A stretch of DNA of 64,000 bases from positions 186,001 to 250,000 of the forward strand of contig JBJKVF010000006.1 in NCBI GenBank assembly GCA_045562755.1, written 5' to 3'. Each line of letters starts with the position of its first letter. Position 1 is the first letter of the stretch. A program made the position numbers and the translations under genes. Shown one piece after another: positions 54,310-63,969 of this stretch. Source of the stretch: GCA-002708145 sp045562755. Its GTDB lineage: Bacteria; Chloroflexota; Dehalococcoidia; Lucifugimonadales; Lucifugimonadaceae. Below the pieces are notes generated by a model, which saw only the letters and a program-made list of their open reading frames with translations, made no database searches and was not told the DNA's origin.

Positions 54310-55086
54310 TTACTTATTAATCCTACTTAATCCTCTGGAAGAAATTGCTTTTGAAAATCTTATATCATCAGATTCAGCTAAGAATCTAAAAAATTTATCT
54401 GCTTGCATTTTATTTCTACTTTTTTCAATTATATGAATATAATAATTTACTGAATATTTTGAGACCTCTTCAATATTTTCAAAATTGACAAGATTTTTTG
54501 AAATTAGTAAGTCTGAGTAGTATATAATTCCATAATCAGCATTGTGATTTTCTAATGAATTAAGTACAGATTTAGCATCCTTTGCAAAAATTATATTTTT
54601 CTTTAGCTGATTATATATATTATTATTAGACAAAATTTCTTTTGAGTAGATTCCTAAGGGCGCCAATTCTGGGTCAGCAATTACTATACGATAATCACTG
54701 AGATATAATAAATCCTCAAGAGTTTTTATAGGCTTGGCATTTTTATTCCCTGCAAATACTAGATGATTAGTCAAAAAAGTATAATTAAATTCTTCGTCAT
54801 TTTTTTCACCATCAATTAGCATTTTGCTTGGTTTTTCTCCTATAAAAACTACTCCATCTGCAGGACTGTCAAATTTTTTAATTTGATTAGCCAAAGATAT
54901 AGAGCCTCCAAAATTAAAAACAACTTCGATTTCATTATTTTCACTGAATATTGCATAACCATCAATCAGTAAATCTGAGATTGAAGATGCTGCATAAATT
55001 ACAACTTTTTGTTTATCATTAGCATCTTCACAGCTAATAAAAGGTATAGAAAATATTATAAATATACAAATATAAATTGCTTTCAT
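54310..55086 (-). CDS. modA: Molybdate-binding protein ModA, lipoprotein
   Basis: A 258-aa solute-binding protein. A hydrophobic N-terminus ends in an F-I-S-C lipobox near residue 19, so it is probably membrane-anchored. The body has VIYAASSISDLL, VFNFGGSISLANQIK, GVVFIGEKPSK and ADPELAPLGIYSKEIL, the ModA ligand-binding segments. It delivers molybdate or tungstate to ModB, whose start abuts its stop. Confidence 0.92.
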   Translation of the reverse strand: MKAIYICIFIIFSIPFISCEDANDKQKVVIYAASSISDLLIDGYAIFSENNEIEVVFNFGGSISLANQIKKFDSPADGVVFIGEKPSKMLIDGEKNDEEFNYTFLTNHLVFAGNKNAKPIKTLEDLLYLSDYRIVIADPELAPLGIYSKEILSNNNIYNQLKKNIIFAKDAKSVLNSLENHNADYGIIYYSDLLISKNLVNFENIEEVSKYSVNYYIHIIEKSRNKMQADKFFRFLAESDDIRFSKAISSRGLSRINK

Positions 55087-55174
55087 CTCAGAAAATTATA
55101 TATTAGATAAAAAATTTATTGTAATATTTAGATGATTAGATACGCTTAAATAAGCAAAAATGGAGAAAATTGTA

Positions 55175-55999
55175 ATGAATAACAGTGAAGAATATAATTT
55201 TAATGAATTTTCAAATTTACCTTTCTATACTGATATAAATGCAAATTTTTTAGAATTTGCAAAAATTGATGAACTAAAAACAATAGTTGACCTAGGTTGT
55301 GGCACTGGAGGAATAACAAAGTTACTGATCAAAAGATTTAGGGATGCTAGAGAAACAATGATTTTTGCTATTGATCATTCAAAAACCGCACTAAAAACTG
55401 CAGCAAATGAGATTGGTGAAACAAAAAATATTTTAGTAAAATTTTGTCATTCTGAAGTACAAAGTCTTACAGATGTAATAAAGGATAAAGTTGATGCCAT
55501 TGTTTATTGCAATTCCATACATTATGTACCTGATAAATCCGATTTATTGACCAAAATTAAAAGCAAACTCAATAGCAAGGGAATTCTTGCTTTCAATACA
55601 TCTTTTTTTGAGGGATCTCATCCAGATGACAGCTTAGAGTTTTTTAGAAAATGGATGTTAAGATCTCTTCGAAAAGTAAAAAGAGAGTATGGACTATCAG
55701 CTAAAAAAAGCGACAAAGTTCAATCAAGAGTACAGTTAAATCAAGAGCAATACGAAAGTCTATTACTTGAAAATGGATTCAAAATCAATGCTATTAAGAC
55801 TAATAGAATTAATGTACCTATAGAAGGTTGGCACCATATCTCTGGTTTTTCAGACTGGATAGAAGGAATTTTACCTGGTATTCCACTAGATATTGGTAGA
55901 GAAGTACTTCAAAAATCACTTGCCGAAATCTGGGACGAATTGAAATTAAATTCAATACCAAGAATTTGGTTGTCGGTTAGCGCTTCACCGAAAAATTAG
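55175..55999 (+). CDS. SAM-dependent methyltransferase (class I)
   Basis: A class I methyltransferase. ATG 55175 is preferred over 55160 because GGAG lies nine bases before it; the product is then 274 aa. SAM-binding motif I is V-D-L-G-C-G-T-G-G, motif II has AIDHSKTAL, and post-motif regions read VDAIVYCNSIHYVPD. No acceptor can be named. It is divergent from modA and converges with carB, sharing a 4-base stop overlap. Confidence 0.85.
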   Translation: MNNSEEYNFNEFSNLPFYTDINANFLEFAKIDELKTIVDLGCGTGGITKLLIKRFRDARETMIFAIDHSKTALKTAANEIGETKNILVKFCHSEVQSLTDVIKDKVDAIVYCNSIHYVPDKSDLLTKIKSKLNSKGILAFNTSFFEGSHPDDSLEFFRKWMLRSLRKVKREYGLSAKKSDKVQSRVQLNQEQYESLLLENGFKINAIKTNRINVPIEGWHHISGFSDWIEGILPGIPLDIGREVLQKSLAEIWDELKLNSIPRIWLSVSASPKN

Positions 56000-58900
56000 C
56001 ATTCTAGATATTTAGCAATACTTTTTATATTGTATTTTCTTTCATTAGGACTAGAAGATAGATCTTCTGACTGAATTGCACAAAGAGCTGTATCTATGGA
56101 TGTGAAACATGGAATTTTCTTCAAAGTTGCTGCTCTTCTGATATGAAATCCATCCTGTAAAGTTTGCCTGTCTCCAGTAACAGTATTAATTACTGCGCTA
56201 ACAGTTTCATTTTCGATAATATCAACAACATTTTCGCCAACACTATTACTTAATCTTTTCTCAACAGTTTCAACCTCAATTCCAAGTTTGCGTATCATTT
56301 TGGCCGTACCTTGAGTAGCATATAGTTTATGACCATTTTTATGTAAAATCTTAATTAAATTTTCAGAATCAGTTTTGTCCGGATTAGCTATACTAAGTAA
56401 AATTGGTGATCCTGGGTTAACATTTAATCCTGAACTTATAAGAGCTTTTTTCATTGCCCCAGTAAAATTAGAATCAATCCCCATAACCTCACCTGTAGAT
56501 TTCATTTCTGGCCCTAAAAATGAATCTACTCCTGATAGTTTTGACATTGAAAAAACAGGTGCCTTAACTGCAACTAAATTTTTGTTTGGATAAAGACCAT
56601 CCTTGTAGCCTAATTCTTTTATAGATATTCCACTCATAACTTTTGTGGCAATTTTTACCATAGGTATTCTTGTTACTTTAGAAATAAATGGGATTGTTCT
56701 AGAGGATCTTGGATTAACTTCAATAACATAAATTTCAGGACTTTCTGAATAATCATTTTTAGTATATATACTTCTACGAGAATTCGGTCCTGCTACAATA
56801 AATTGGATATTCATTAATCCAATAATTTTCAGAGAAGAAGCAATTTTTCTTGTATAATCTACAATCATTTCAATTTCTTTACTGGATAATGATTGGGCAG
56901 GATAAACTGCCATTGAATCACCTGAGTGAACTCCTGCTCTTTCAATATGTTGCATTATCCCAGGTATCAACACTTCTTCACCATCAGAAATAGCATCAAC
57001 CTCTACTTCAATACCCGAAAGGTAATGATCAATTAAAATTTCTTGATTGGGAAATTCTTTTTGAGAATTACGAAAATAATTAACTAATTCATTTTTATTT
57101 TGAACAATTTCCATAGCTCTTCCTCCTAGTACATAACTAGGTCTAAGCAAAACTGGAAATCCAACTTTTATAGCCACTGACATTGCTGATTCAATATCTT
57201 TTGCCATACCTCCAGGAGGAAGAGGAATTAAGTTTTTATGAGCTAACATTTCGAATTTGGCTCTATCTGATGCATTATCAATAGATTCAGATGAAGAACC
57301 AAGTATAGGTAGATTTAATTTACCTAAACGTTGAGATAAATTTATTGCCGTTTGACCTCCAAACTGCACTAAACTCGAAGGCATTTTATTAAAATTTTCA
57401 TTTTCTATTATATTCCTTATTGACTCTTCATCCAAAGGTTCAAAATACAACCTATCTGAAGTATCAAAATCTGTAGATACAGTTTCAGGATTAGAGTTAA
57501 TCATTACTGATTTTACTCCAATTTCTTTTAAGGCAAATGCTGCATGAACTGAACAATAATCAAACTCTATTCCTTGGCCTATTCTGATTGGACCACTGCC
57601 TATTACTATAGCTTTATCCGATTTTAAGCTCGTTGCTTCATTTTCTTTAGAATATGTGGAATAGAAATACGGCGTATAGGCTTCAAATTCACCGGCACAT
57701 GTATCAACCATTTTATAAACAGGCAAAATATCCCATTTTTTCCTTAAATTTCTAATATCTTCTGATGAATAATTTGAAAAATTTGCTATTTGTTCGTCAG
57801 TAAAACCTAAGGTTTTAGCATCAAGTAAAAGCTCTGGAGTCATATCATTATTTGATAAAGTATTTTCAAACGAAACAATTTTATTAATTGAGTATGTGAA
57901 CCAAGGATCTATGCCTGTAATTTTTGACACATCTTTAAAATCTAAGCCTCTACGCATAGCAGCTGAGAGCTTCCAAATTCGGTCATCATCAGGTGATAAA
58001 TTTTTTAAATCATCAGCATCCCAATCAGGGTTTTCCCAAGATAAAGTATCTCTACCATTTTCTAGTGATCGAACTGCTTTTTGTAAAGCAGATTCAAAGT
58101 TTCTATCAATAGCCATAACTTCACCTGTAGCCTTCATTTGAGTACCTAAAGACCTATCGCCTAGAGGAAATTTATCAAATGGCCATCTAGGAATTTTCAC
58201 TACACAATAATCTAATGCTGGCTCAAATGCAGCAGTTGTACGCTTGGTTACAGCATTAGAAATTTCATGTAAGGATTTACCAATAGCTATTTTTGCAGCA
58301 ACTCTTGCAATAGGATAACCTGTAGCTTTTGAAGCCAATGCAGAAGACCTACTTACTCTGGGGTTTACCTCAATTACGTAGTACATTGACCCTTCATCCT
58401 CATACCCAGATCCTTCTCCAAGATTATCTGATATTAAAGTTGTTGGTCTGTATGCTAATTGCACATTGCATCCACCCTTAATATCCAAGCCTGTAATTAT
58501 ATCTAGGGATGCAGTACGTAATCTTTGATAGTCTTTATCATTTAATGTTTGACTTGGAGCAATAACTATTGAGTCACCAGTATGAACGCCCATAGGATCT
58601 AAATTTTCCATATTACATATAGTTATTACATTACCATCAGCATCTCGCATAACTTCATATTCTATCTCTTTCCATCCAACCAAAGATTTTTCTATCAATA
58701 CTTGACCAACTCGGCTAGCAGATAAACCGCCTTTAGTAATTTCAATAAGTTCAGTTTCATTTGCTGCAATTCCTCCCCCAGTTCCCCCCAAAGTATAAGC
58801 TGGTCGAATTACTACTGGGAAACCAATTTTGTTCGCTGAATCAACTGCATCCTTAACATTATCTACAGCAAAAGATGGTAGAACTGGTTGGTTTAGATTT

Positions 58901-59301
58901 TCTAATAAATTTCTAAATAGTTCCCTATCTTCTGCCATCTCAACAGATTTTACAGACGTTCCGAGAGTCTTCACATTATATTTCTTAAGTATCCCATCAT
59001 TATATAAATCACATAACAAATTAAGTCCTGTTTGACCACCTAAAGTACCTAGTATCCCATCTGGTTTTTCTATCTTTATTATCTCCTCTATTACTTCAAT
59101 AGTCAGAGGTTCAATATATATCTCGTCAGCGATATCTTCATCAGTCATAATTGTTGCTGGATTCGAATTTACAAGAACAACTTCTATACCTTCTTCTCTT
59201 AAAGATCGACAAGCTTGCGTACCAGCATAATCAAATTCAGCTGCTTGACCAATAATTATTGGACCAGAACCAAGGACTAAAACTTTTTTTATTTCATTCA
59301 T
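55996..59301 (-). CDS. carB: Carbamoyl-phosphate synthase large subunit
   Basis: About 1101 aa, starting at ATG 59301 with AGGTG upstream, 4 bases after the carA stop. Two ATP-grasp halves are seen: VLGSGPIIIGQAAEFDYAG in the first, VIGSGPIRIGQGIEFDYCSV in the second, each with its ATP-binding segments, and a C-terminal MGS-like allosteric domain (LYATQGTAKMIRKLGIEVE). It makes carbamoyl phosphate from bicarbonate, ATP and ammonia from CarA. Confidence 0.97.
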   Translation of the reverse strand: MNEIKKVLVLGSGPIIIGQAAEFDYAGTQACRSLREEGIEVVLVNSNPATIMTDEDIADEIYIEPLTIEVIEEIIKIEKPDGILGTLGGQTGLNLLCDLYNDGILKKYNVKTLGTSVKSVEMAEDRELFRNLLENLNQPVLPSFAVDNVKDAVDSANKIGFPVVIRPAYTLGGTGGGIAANETELIEITKGGLSASRVGQVLIEKSLVGWKEIEYEVMRDADGNVITICNMENLDPMGVHTGDSIVIAPSQTLNDKDYQRLRTASLDIITGLDIKGGCNVQLAYRPTTLISDNLGEGSGYEDEGSMYYVIEVNPRVSRSSALASKATGYPIARVAAKIAIGKSLHEISNAVTKRTTAAFEPALDYCVVKIPRWPFDKFPLGDRSLGTQMKATGEVMAIDRNFESALQKAVRSLENGRDTLSWENPDWDADDLKNLSPDDDRIWKLSAAMRRGLDFKDVSKITGIDPWFTYSINKIVSFENTLSNNDMTPELLLDAKTLGFTDEQIANFSNYSSEDIRNLRKKWDILPVYKMVDTCAGEFEAYTPYFYSTYSKENEATSLKSDKAIVIGSGPIRIGQGIEFDYCSVHAAFALKEIGVKSVMINSNPETVSTDFDTSDRLYFEPLDEESIRNIIENENFNKMPSSLVQFGGQTAINLSQRLGKLNLPILGSSSESIDNASDRAKFEMLAHKNLIPLPPGGMAKDIESAMSVAIKVGFPVLLRPSYVLGGRAMEIVQNKNELVNYFRNSQKEFPNQEILIDHYLSGIEVEVDAISDGEEVLIPGIMQHIERAGVHSGDSMAVYPAQSLSSKEIEMIVDYTRKIASSLKIIGLMNIQFIVAGPNSRRSIYTKNDYSESPEIYVIEVNPRSSRTIPFISKVTRIPMVKIATKVMSGISIKELGYKDGLYPNKNLVAVKAPVFSMSKLSGVDSFLGPEMKSTGEVMGIDSNFTGAMKKALISSGLNVNPGSPILLSIANPDKTDSENLIKILHKNGHKLYATQGTAKMIRKLGIEVETVEKRLSNSVGENVVDIIENETVSAVINTVTGDRQTLQDGFHIRRAATLKKIPCFTSIDTALCAIQSEDLSSSPNERKYNIKSIAKYLEC

Positions 59302-59305
59302 AATT

Positions 59306-60457
59306 TCACACCTGATTTTCATCTAACATTTGAATAAATTTATCGAAAATATACTCACTATCGTGTGGTCCAGGAGATGCTTCTGAATGATACTGTATTG
59401 ATAAAATTTTTAATTTTTCACTAATTAAACCAGCAACGGTATTATCATTAATATTAATATGGCTCACACTAACATCTTGTGATAAATTTTCTGAATCAAG
59501 AGCATATCCATGATTTTGTGCTGTAACATAAACCTTTCCAGTACTTATCTCGCGAATCGGTTGATTACCGCCCCTATGCCCAAAGGGTAATTTGAAAGTA
59601 TTAGCACCAAATGCCCGACCTATTAGTTGATGACCTAAGCATATACCAAGAATTGGTTTGGATCCTGATATTGAACGAATGAGGTCTATTGATTCATCTA
59701 AAAATTGAGGATTTCCTGGTCCTGGTGATAAGACTATACCATCTGGTTTTAGATTTATTACTTCTGATAATGATGTATCTTTTGGAACAATAGTTATACT
59801 GCAATTCCTTGCAAAAAGAGATCTAAGAATATTAAATTTAACACCAAAATCAAATAAAACAATTTTGTATTGTTTTCTAGTTTTTTTAGTTCTGTTTCTT
59901 AAGTCAATAAAACTTTTTTTATTTGAATCTGATGAAGATATCTTCCATTCATATATTTTTGACGTTGTTACTTCACTGACAACGTCAAACTCACCATATC
60001 TAGGACTTCTATTAATTTTAGCTACTACTTCATCGATTTTATTAGAATTTGTTAATATACCCATCATTACACCGGAATTTCTAAGTTTTCTAGCTATTGC
60101 CCTTGTATCAAGATCATAAATGCCTGGAATATCATTCTTTTCAAGATATTCTCTGATAGTACCTTCTGACATTGGATGAGATGGATACTCACATAAATTA
60201 CTTATAATAAATCCTTTTACTTGTATCTTAGCTGATTCAATGTCATGTCTATTGACACCATAGTTTCCAATCATTGGGTATGTTGGCATAAGTATCTGCC
60301 CCGCATATGAAGGATCTGTTAGCATTTCTTGATAACCTGTCATAGAAGTATTAAAAACAACTTCACCTACAATTTCTTTTTGAGATCCAAAACTTTTACC
60401 TGAAAAAGATGTGCCATCTTCTAAGACTAAGTATATTTTTTTATCTTTATCAAACAT
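59306..60457 (-). CDS. carA: Carbamoyl-phosphate synthase small subunit
   Basis: A glutamine amidotransferase subunit. ATG 60457 overlaps the pyrC stop by 8 bases and gives 383 aa, the usual length; upstream in-frame codons read the pyrC end. The triad is in G-I-C-L-G-H-Q (Cys) and Q-Y-H-S-E (His, Glu). It feeds ammonia from glutamine to CarB. Confidence 0.96.
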   Translation of the reverse strand: MFDKDKKIYLVLEDGTSFSGKSFGSQKEIVGEVVFNTSMTGYQEMLTDPSYAGQILMPTYPMIGNYGVNRHDIESAKIQVKGFIISNLCEYPSHPMSEGTIREYLEKNDIPGIYDLDTRAIARKLRNSGVMMGILTNSNKIDEVVAKINRSPRYGEFDVVSEVTTSKIYEWKISSSDSNKKSFIDLRNRTKKTRKQYKIVLFDFGVKFNILRSLFARNCSITIVPKDTSLSEVINLKPDGIVLSPGPGNPQFLDESIDLIRSISGSKPILGICLGHQLIGRAFGANTFKLPFGHRGGNQPIREISTGKVYVTAQNHGYALDSENLSQDVSVSHININDNTVAGLISEKLKILSIQYHSEASPGPHDSEYIFDKFIQMLDENQV

Positions 60458-61796
60458 AAAACTTATTATCCTTAAAAATAATTTTCCCTTCAGAAATTGT
60501 GCATATAATCTTACCATTCATATCTAAGTCCAAGAGAGGAGTGTTTGAACTTTTGGATACAAATTGATCCTCATTTACCTTCCATTTTGCTTTAGGATTT
60601 ATAATTACAACATCAGCAAAATATCCTTTTTTAAGTTTGCCAATTTTGTGCAAGTTGAAAATTTCAGCAGGTTTAGATGTTAATGATTCTATGATTCTCG
60701 TTATATCTATAGATTTACTCAAATAAAGATCAAAAACTGAAGAAAATGCAGTTTCAAGAACATTTATTCCATGAGCTGCCTCTGCGAAGCTACATTTTTT
60801 CTCAAGCTCAGAATGGGGGGCATGATCAGTGGCTATAATGTCAATTAACCCTTCAGCTAAACCGTCTACCATATCTTTAGCATCATCAATAGTTCTCAAA
60901 GGAGGATTTACCTTGGCGTTAGTATCATATGAATCTTCGTCAATATAATCAGGAACTTCACCTTTTTTCCCATAAACCCAATTTTCGTTGAGCGTTAAGT
61001 GATGAGGGGTAACTTCTGCAGTTACATTTACGTCCATATTTTTATATATCTCAAGAAGAATCAAGGATGCTGATAATGATATATGAGGAATATGTAATCT
61101 AGCTCCAGCTTTTTCAGCTAGGATTAAGTCTCTTGCAATCATTATTGTTTCTCCAGATGGATCAGCACCAAAAAGACCTAATCTGTTTGAAACAACCCCT
61201 TCATTCATTAAACCTTTACCTACAATGTTTTTGTCTTCAGCATGATTAATTATCGGTAAACTTAAATCCTTACTATACATAAGTGCTTGCTTCATAATAT
61301 TTGCATCACTTACAGGATTCCCATCATCAGAAAAACCTATAACACCTACTTCTGCAAGTTCATTCATCGGTGATATGTTTATACCTTTTTGTCCAACGGT
61401 AATTGAACCAATTGGTAATATTCTTACAATTCCTTCTGATTTTGATCTGTCAATCAAATCACTAACAATATTCACATTATCTAAAGCTGGTATAGTATTC
61501 GGCATACTTGTAATTGTTGTAAAACCTCCTTTTGCAGCTGATTTACTTCCTGTGTTAATAGTTTCTTTCCATTCTTGACCAGGATCCCTTAGATGTGTAT
61601 GAAGATCGATAAATCCTGGAGTAACTAACATGTTTTTTGCATTTATTATTTTATAATCACTGGAGTAAGTTTCATTACTCAAAGGTAAAACATCAATAAT
61701 ATAACTATTTTCAATTACTACATCTCCAACTTCATTTATTCCTGAACTTGGGTCTATTATGTTGCCATTTTTTATTACTATCTTGTTTGATTTCAT
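60450..61796 (-). CDS. pyrC: Dihydroorotase (class I)
   Basis: About 448 aa from ATG 61796, which follows the pyrB stop by one base; the ATG at 61814 would overlap pyrB. The metal ligands are in FIDLHTHLRDPG, ADPSGE with IPHIS, and ATDHAPHSELEK (Asp). It forms dihydroorotate. It overlaps carA by 8 bases. Confidence 0.95.
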   Translation of the reverse strand: MKSNKIVIKNGNIIDPSSGINEVGDVVIENSYIIDVLPLSNETYSSDYKIINAKNMLVTPGFIDLHTHLRDPGQEWKETINTGSKSAAKGGFTTITSMPNTIPALDNVNIVSDLIDRSKSEGIVRILPIGSITVGQKGINISPMNELAEVGVIGFSDDGNPVSDANIMKQALMYSKDLSLPIINHAEDKNIVGKGLMNEGVVSNRLGLFGADPSGETIMIARDLILAEKAGARLHIPHISLSASLILLEIYKNMDVNVTAEVTPHHLTLNENWVYGKKGEVPDYIDEDSYDTNAKVNPPLRTIDDAKDMVDGLAEGLIDIIATDHAPHSELEKKCSFAEAAHGINVLETAFSSVFDLYLSKSIDITRIIESLTSKPAEIFNLHKIGKLKKGYFADVVIINPKAKWKVNEDQFVSKSSNTPLLDLDMNGKIICTISEGKIIFKDNKFYV

Positions 61797-61797
61797 A

Positions 61798-62736
61798 TTA
61801 TTTACACTTCTCACTTAGAATAGATTTAATTATCGCCATTCTAATATATAATCCATTTTTAACTTGCTCATTAATCAAGCTTTTGTCACTATTCACTAAT
61901 TCAGTTGTTATTTCTATACCTTCATTAACTGGACCTGGATGCATGATTAGCACATCCTTTTTTGCGATTTTTAATTTTTGAGAATTAATACCCCAATACT
62001 TTGAGTATTCTCTTAAAGATGGTATATTTCCCTGCTTCTGTCTTTCTAGTTGAATTCTTAAAGGCATTATCACATCAGCCTCATCTAAGGCACTATAAAT
62101 ATTATCAACAAAAATTACCTTTGAATTATTAGATTCAAATAATCTATTTTCCCACAATGATAAAGTTCTTGGAGAATTAATATAAACTGTTGCACCAAGC
62201 TTCGCAAAGCCTAATATATTTGAGCGGGCAACTCTACTATGCAAAACATCACCAATTATTGATATTTTTTTATTTTTTAAGGTTCCTAATTTTTTTTGTA
62301 TTGTGTAAATATCTAATAATGTTTGAGTAGGATGAGCATGTAATCCATCACCTGCATTAATCACAGGTATATTTATATTTTTTGAAATAAAATATGGAGC
62401 TCCAGAATCAGCATGCCTGACAATTAGCAAATCAAATTTCATTGCTTCGAGGGTCTTGATTGTATTCAGCAGAGATTCTCCTTTTTTCACACTGCTACTT
62501 TCTAATGAAAAATTTATAACATCTGAACCAAGTTTTTTTGCTGCTAGCTCGAAAGAGGTTCGGGTTCTAGTACTATTCTCAAAAAATAAAGTTAATACAG
62601 ATTTACCACCTAAGTGTTTTTTAGTCATATGATTTCTTTTTTCAGATAAACTAGTTGCCTCGTCAATAATATTTTTAATATCATTTGGGTTCAATTGATC
62701 GATATCCAACAAACTTTTGTTCAAAAGTGATTTCAT
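61798..62736 (-). CDS. pyrB: Aspartate carbamoyltransferase
   Basis: A 312-aa ATCase catalytic chain. Carbamoyl-phosphate binding: S-T-R-T-R-T-S-F-E, aspartate side: HAHPTQTLLD, and MHPGPVNEGIEIT. No regulatory chain gene is near, as usual for PyrR-regulated operons. It overlaps pyrR by 4 bases. Confidence 0.97.
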   Translation of the reverse strand: MKSLLNKSLLDIDQLNPNDIKNIIDEATSLSEKRNHMTKKHLGGKSVLTLFFENSTRTRTSFELAAKKLGSDVINFSLESSSVKKGESLLNTIKTLEAMKFDLLIVRHADSGAPYFISKNINIPVINAGDGLHAHPTQTLLDIYTIQKKLGTLKNKKISIIGDVLHSRVARSNILGFAKLGATVYINSPRTLSLWENRLFESNNSKVIFVDNIYSALDEADVIMPLRIQLERQKQGNIPSLREYSKYWGINSQKLKIAKKDVLIMHPGPVNEGIEITTELVNSDKSLINEQVKNGLYIRMAIIKSILSEKCK

Positions 62737-63269
62737 AATAAAACTACCGAATCATTAGAATCAACTTCCATAAGATTTACTTTTATTTTTTGGTCATACT
62801 CTGTAGGTATATTTTTACCAATATAGTCTGGCCTTATTGGTAACTCTCTATGGCCTCTATCAACAAGAACAGCTAATTGAATTCTTTTAGGCCTTCCAAA
62901 ATTAAGTAAAGCTTGAATCGCGGCTCTTATTGTTCTACCTGTATAAAGTACATCATCCACTATAATTACATTTTTATCATGTATATCACTAGGAATAATA
63001 GAATTTTTAGCTTTTTTTATATGATAGTTATCAAGATCATCTCTCCATAATTTTGGATCTAAAGTTCCTACTAAAATTTTTTGTTGAGTGATTTTTGCAA
63101 CCGAATCAGAAATCCTTTGAGCTAAAAATACCCCCCTTGTTTCAACCCCAACAAGTATTGTGTCTGAGATTTGAACATTTTTTTCAATTACTTCAAAAGA
63201 AATACGTTTGATACATTTACTCAAGTCAATTTCTGATAATAATTTTGTTGTATTTTTATTTTCCGACAT
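62733..63269 (-). CDS. pyrR: Pyrimidine operon regulator / uracil phosphoribosyltransferase PyrR
   Basis: About 178 aa from ATG 63269, just after the terminator U-run; an upstream in-frame start would lie inside the terminator hairpin. The PRPP motif is V-I-I-V-D-D-V-L-Y-T-G-R-T, and PIRPDYIGKNIP follows. PyrR binds the leader RNA when UMP is high and causes termination. It is the first gene of pyrRBC-carAB. Confidence 0.95.
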   Translation of the reverse strand: MSENKNTTKLLSEIDLSKCIKRISFEVIEKNVQISDTILVGVETRGVFLAQRISDSVAKITQQKILVGTLDPKLWRDDLDNYHIKKAKNSIIPSDIHDKNVIIVDDVLYTGRTIRAAIQALLNFGRPKRIQLAVLVDRGHRELPIRPDYIGKNIPTEYDQKIKVNLMEVDSNDSVVLL

Positions 63270-63279
63270 ATTTTTAGAT

Positions 63280-63305
63280 AAAAAAAAACCTTGCATAACG
63301 CAAGG
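63280..63305 (-). terminator. Attenuator terminator of the pyr operon
   Basis: On the minus strand CCTTGC-GTTAT-GCAAGG forms a 6-bp stem with a 5-base loop, followed by a run of nine T. It lies between the PyrR-binding hairpin and the pyrR start. Confidence 0.9.
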
Positions 63306-63324
63306 CAACAAAACAATATTCCCA

Positions 63325-63346
63325 CCTTGCCAGTCTCTCTGTACTG
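63325..63346 (-). promoter_or_regulatory. PyrR-binding hairpin and antiterminator arm
   Basis: On the minus strand CAGT-ACAGAGAG-ACTG forms a 4-bp stem with an 8-base loop (63346-63331) that closely matches the PyrR recognition loop (consensus near UCCAGAGAGGCU). The next six bases, GCAAGG (63330-63325), can pair with the CCTTGC of the terminator to make the antiterminator. PyrR bound to the hairpin would hide this arm and let the terminator form. Confidence 0.88.
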
Positions 63347-63370
63347 ATTTAAAGGTTAAACTTTATAATA

Positions 63371-63399
63371 ATAATATCATCTAAAACATATCTTCACAA
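63371..63399 (-). promoter_or_regulatory. Predicted pyr operon promoter
   Basis: On the minus strand TTGTGA (63399-63394), 17 bases, TATTAT (63376-63371). The start site would fall around 63364-63360, giving a leader that includes the PyrR hairpin and the terminator. The -35 box overlaps the sprT-like stop. Confidence 0.5.
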
Positions 63400-63969
63400 C
63401 CTGATCCATACAGGAGATTCATTTTTATGAAAATTTTTGGAAACTACAATTTCCCTCCATTTATTTGGGAAAATTTCCATACCGCAGTCACAAAAAAGAT
63501 GAGAAAGTTTAGATCTTCTTATAATATTTTTATTGCAATTTATGCATTCAATATAAAACATAAATTTTCTTTTCCATTTGTGAATTTTTACATCAACATA
63601 ACTTCTAGGTAATATGTTTAATTTTTTACATATAAGCCTAAATTCCTTACCATGACTAGGAGTAAATTTACCATATTCATAAAATGTAAATGTATGCGCT
63701 AATTCATGCAGCACAACTGATTTTATCTCTATAAACTCACCAAATATTACTAAATTATAAGATAGAGTAATCTCATGTTTTTTTACATTATAAGTTCCCA
63801 AAGTTTTTTTCATACTTTTTGAAATTTTAATATTTGGGAATGATATATCTGGATAATATAAATCAATAGTATCTTGTACCAAAGAATATATTTTATCCGG
63901 AATAAAAAAATCAATAATATTACTCTTAATTGGATGAGATTTGTCTGAGAACTTAAAGGCTAATTGCAT
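63394..63969 (-). CDS. SprT-like zinc metalloprotease domain protein
   Basis: A 191-aa protein with the SprT/SPRTN-like site H-E-L-A-H-T followed by a third His in SHGKEFR, and a C-terminal zinc ribbon starting C-I-N-C with a matching C-D-C-G pair. SprT-like proteins in other organisms cut proteins crosslinked to DNA; that role here is inferred. It is upstream of the pyr operon on the same strand, with its stop at the predicted pyr promoter. Confidence 0.88.
   Translation of the reverse strand: MQLAFKFSDKSHPIKSNIIDFFIPDKIYSLVQDTIDLYYPDISFPNIKISKSMKKTLGTYNVKKHEITLSYNLVIFGEFIEIKSVVLHELAHTFTFYEYGKFTPSHGKEFRLICKKLNILPRSYVDVKIHKWKRKFMFYIECINCNKNIIRRSKLSHLFCDCGMEIFPNKWREIVVSKNFHKNESPVWIRL

Noticed and set aside
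63270..63311. PyrR start inside the attenuator (codons up to 63311)
   Set aside because: The extra residues would be encoded by the terminator stem and U-run; the family N-terminus begins after ATG 63269.
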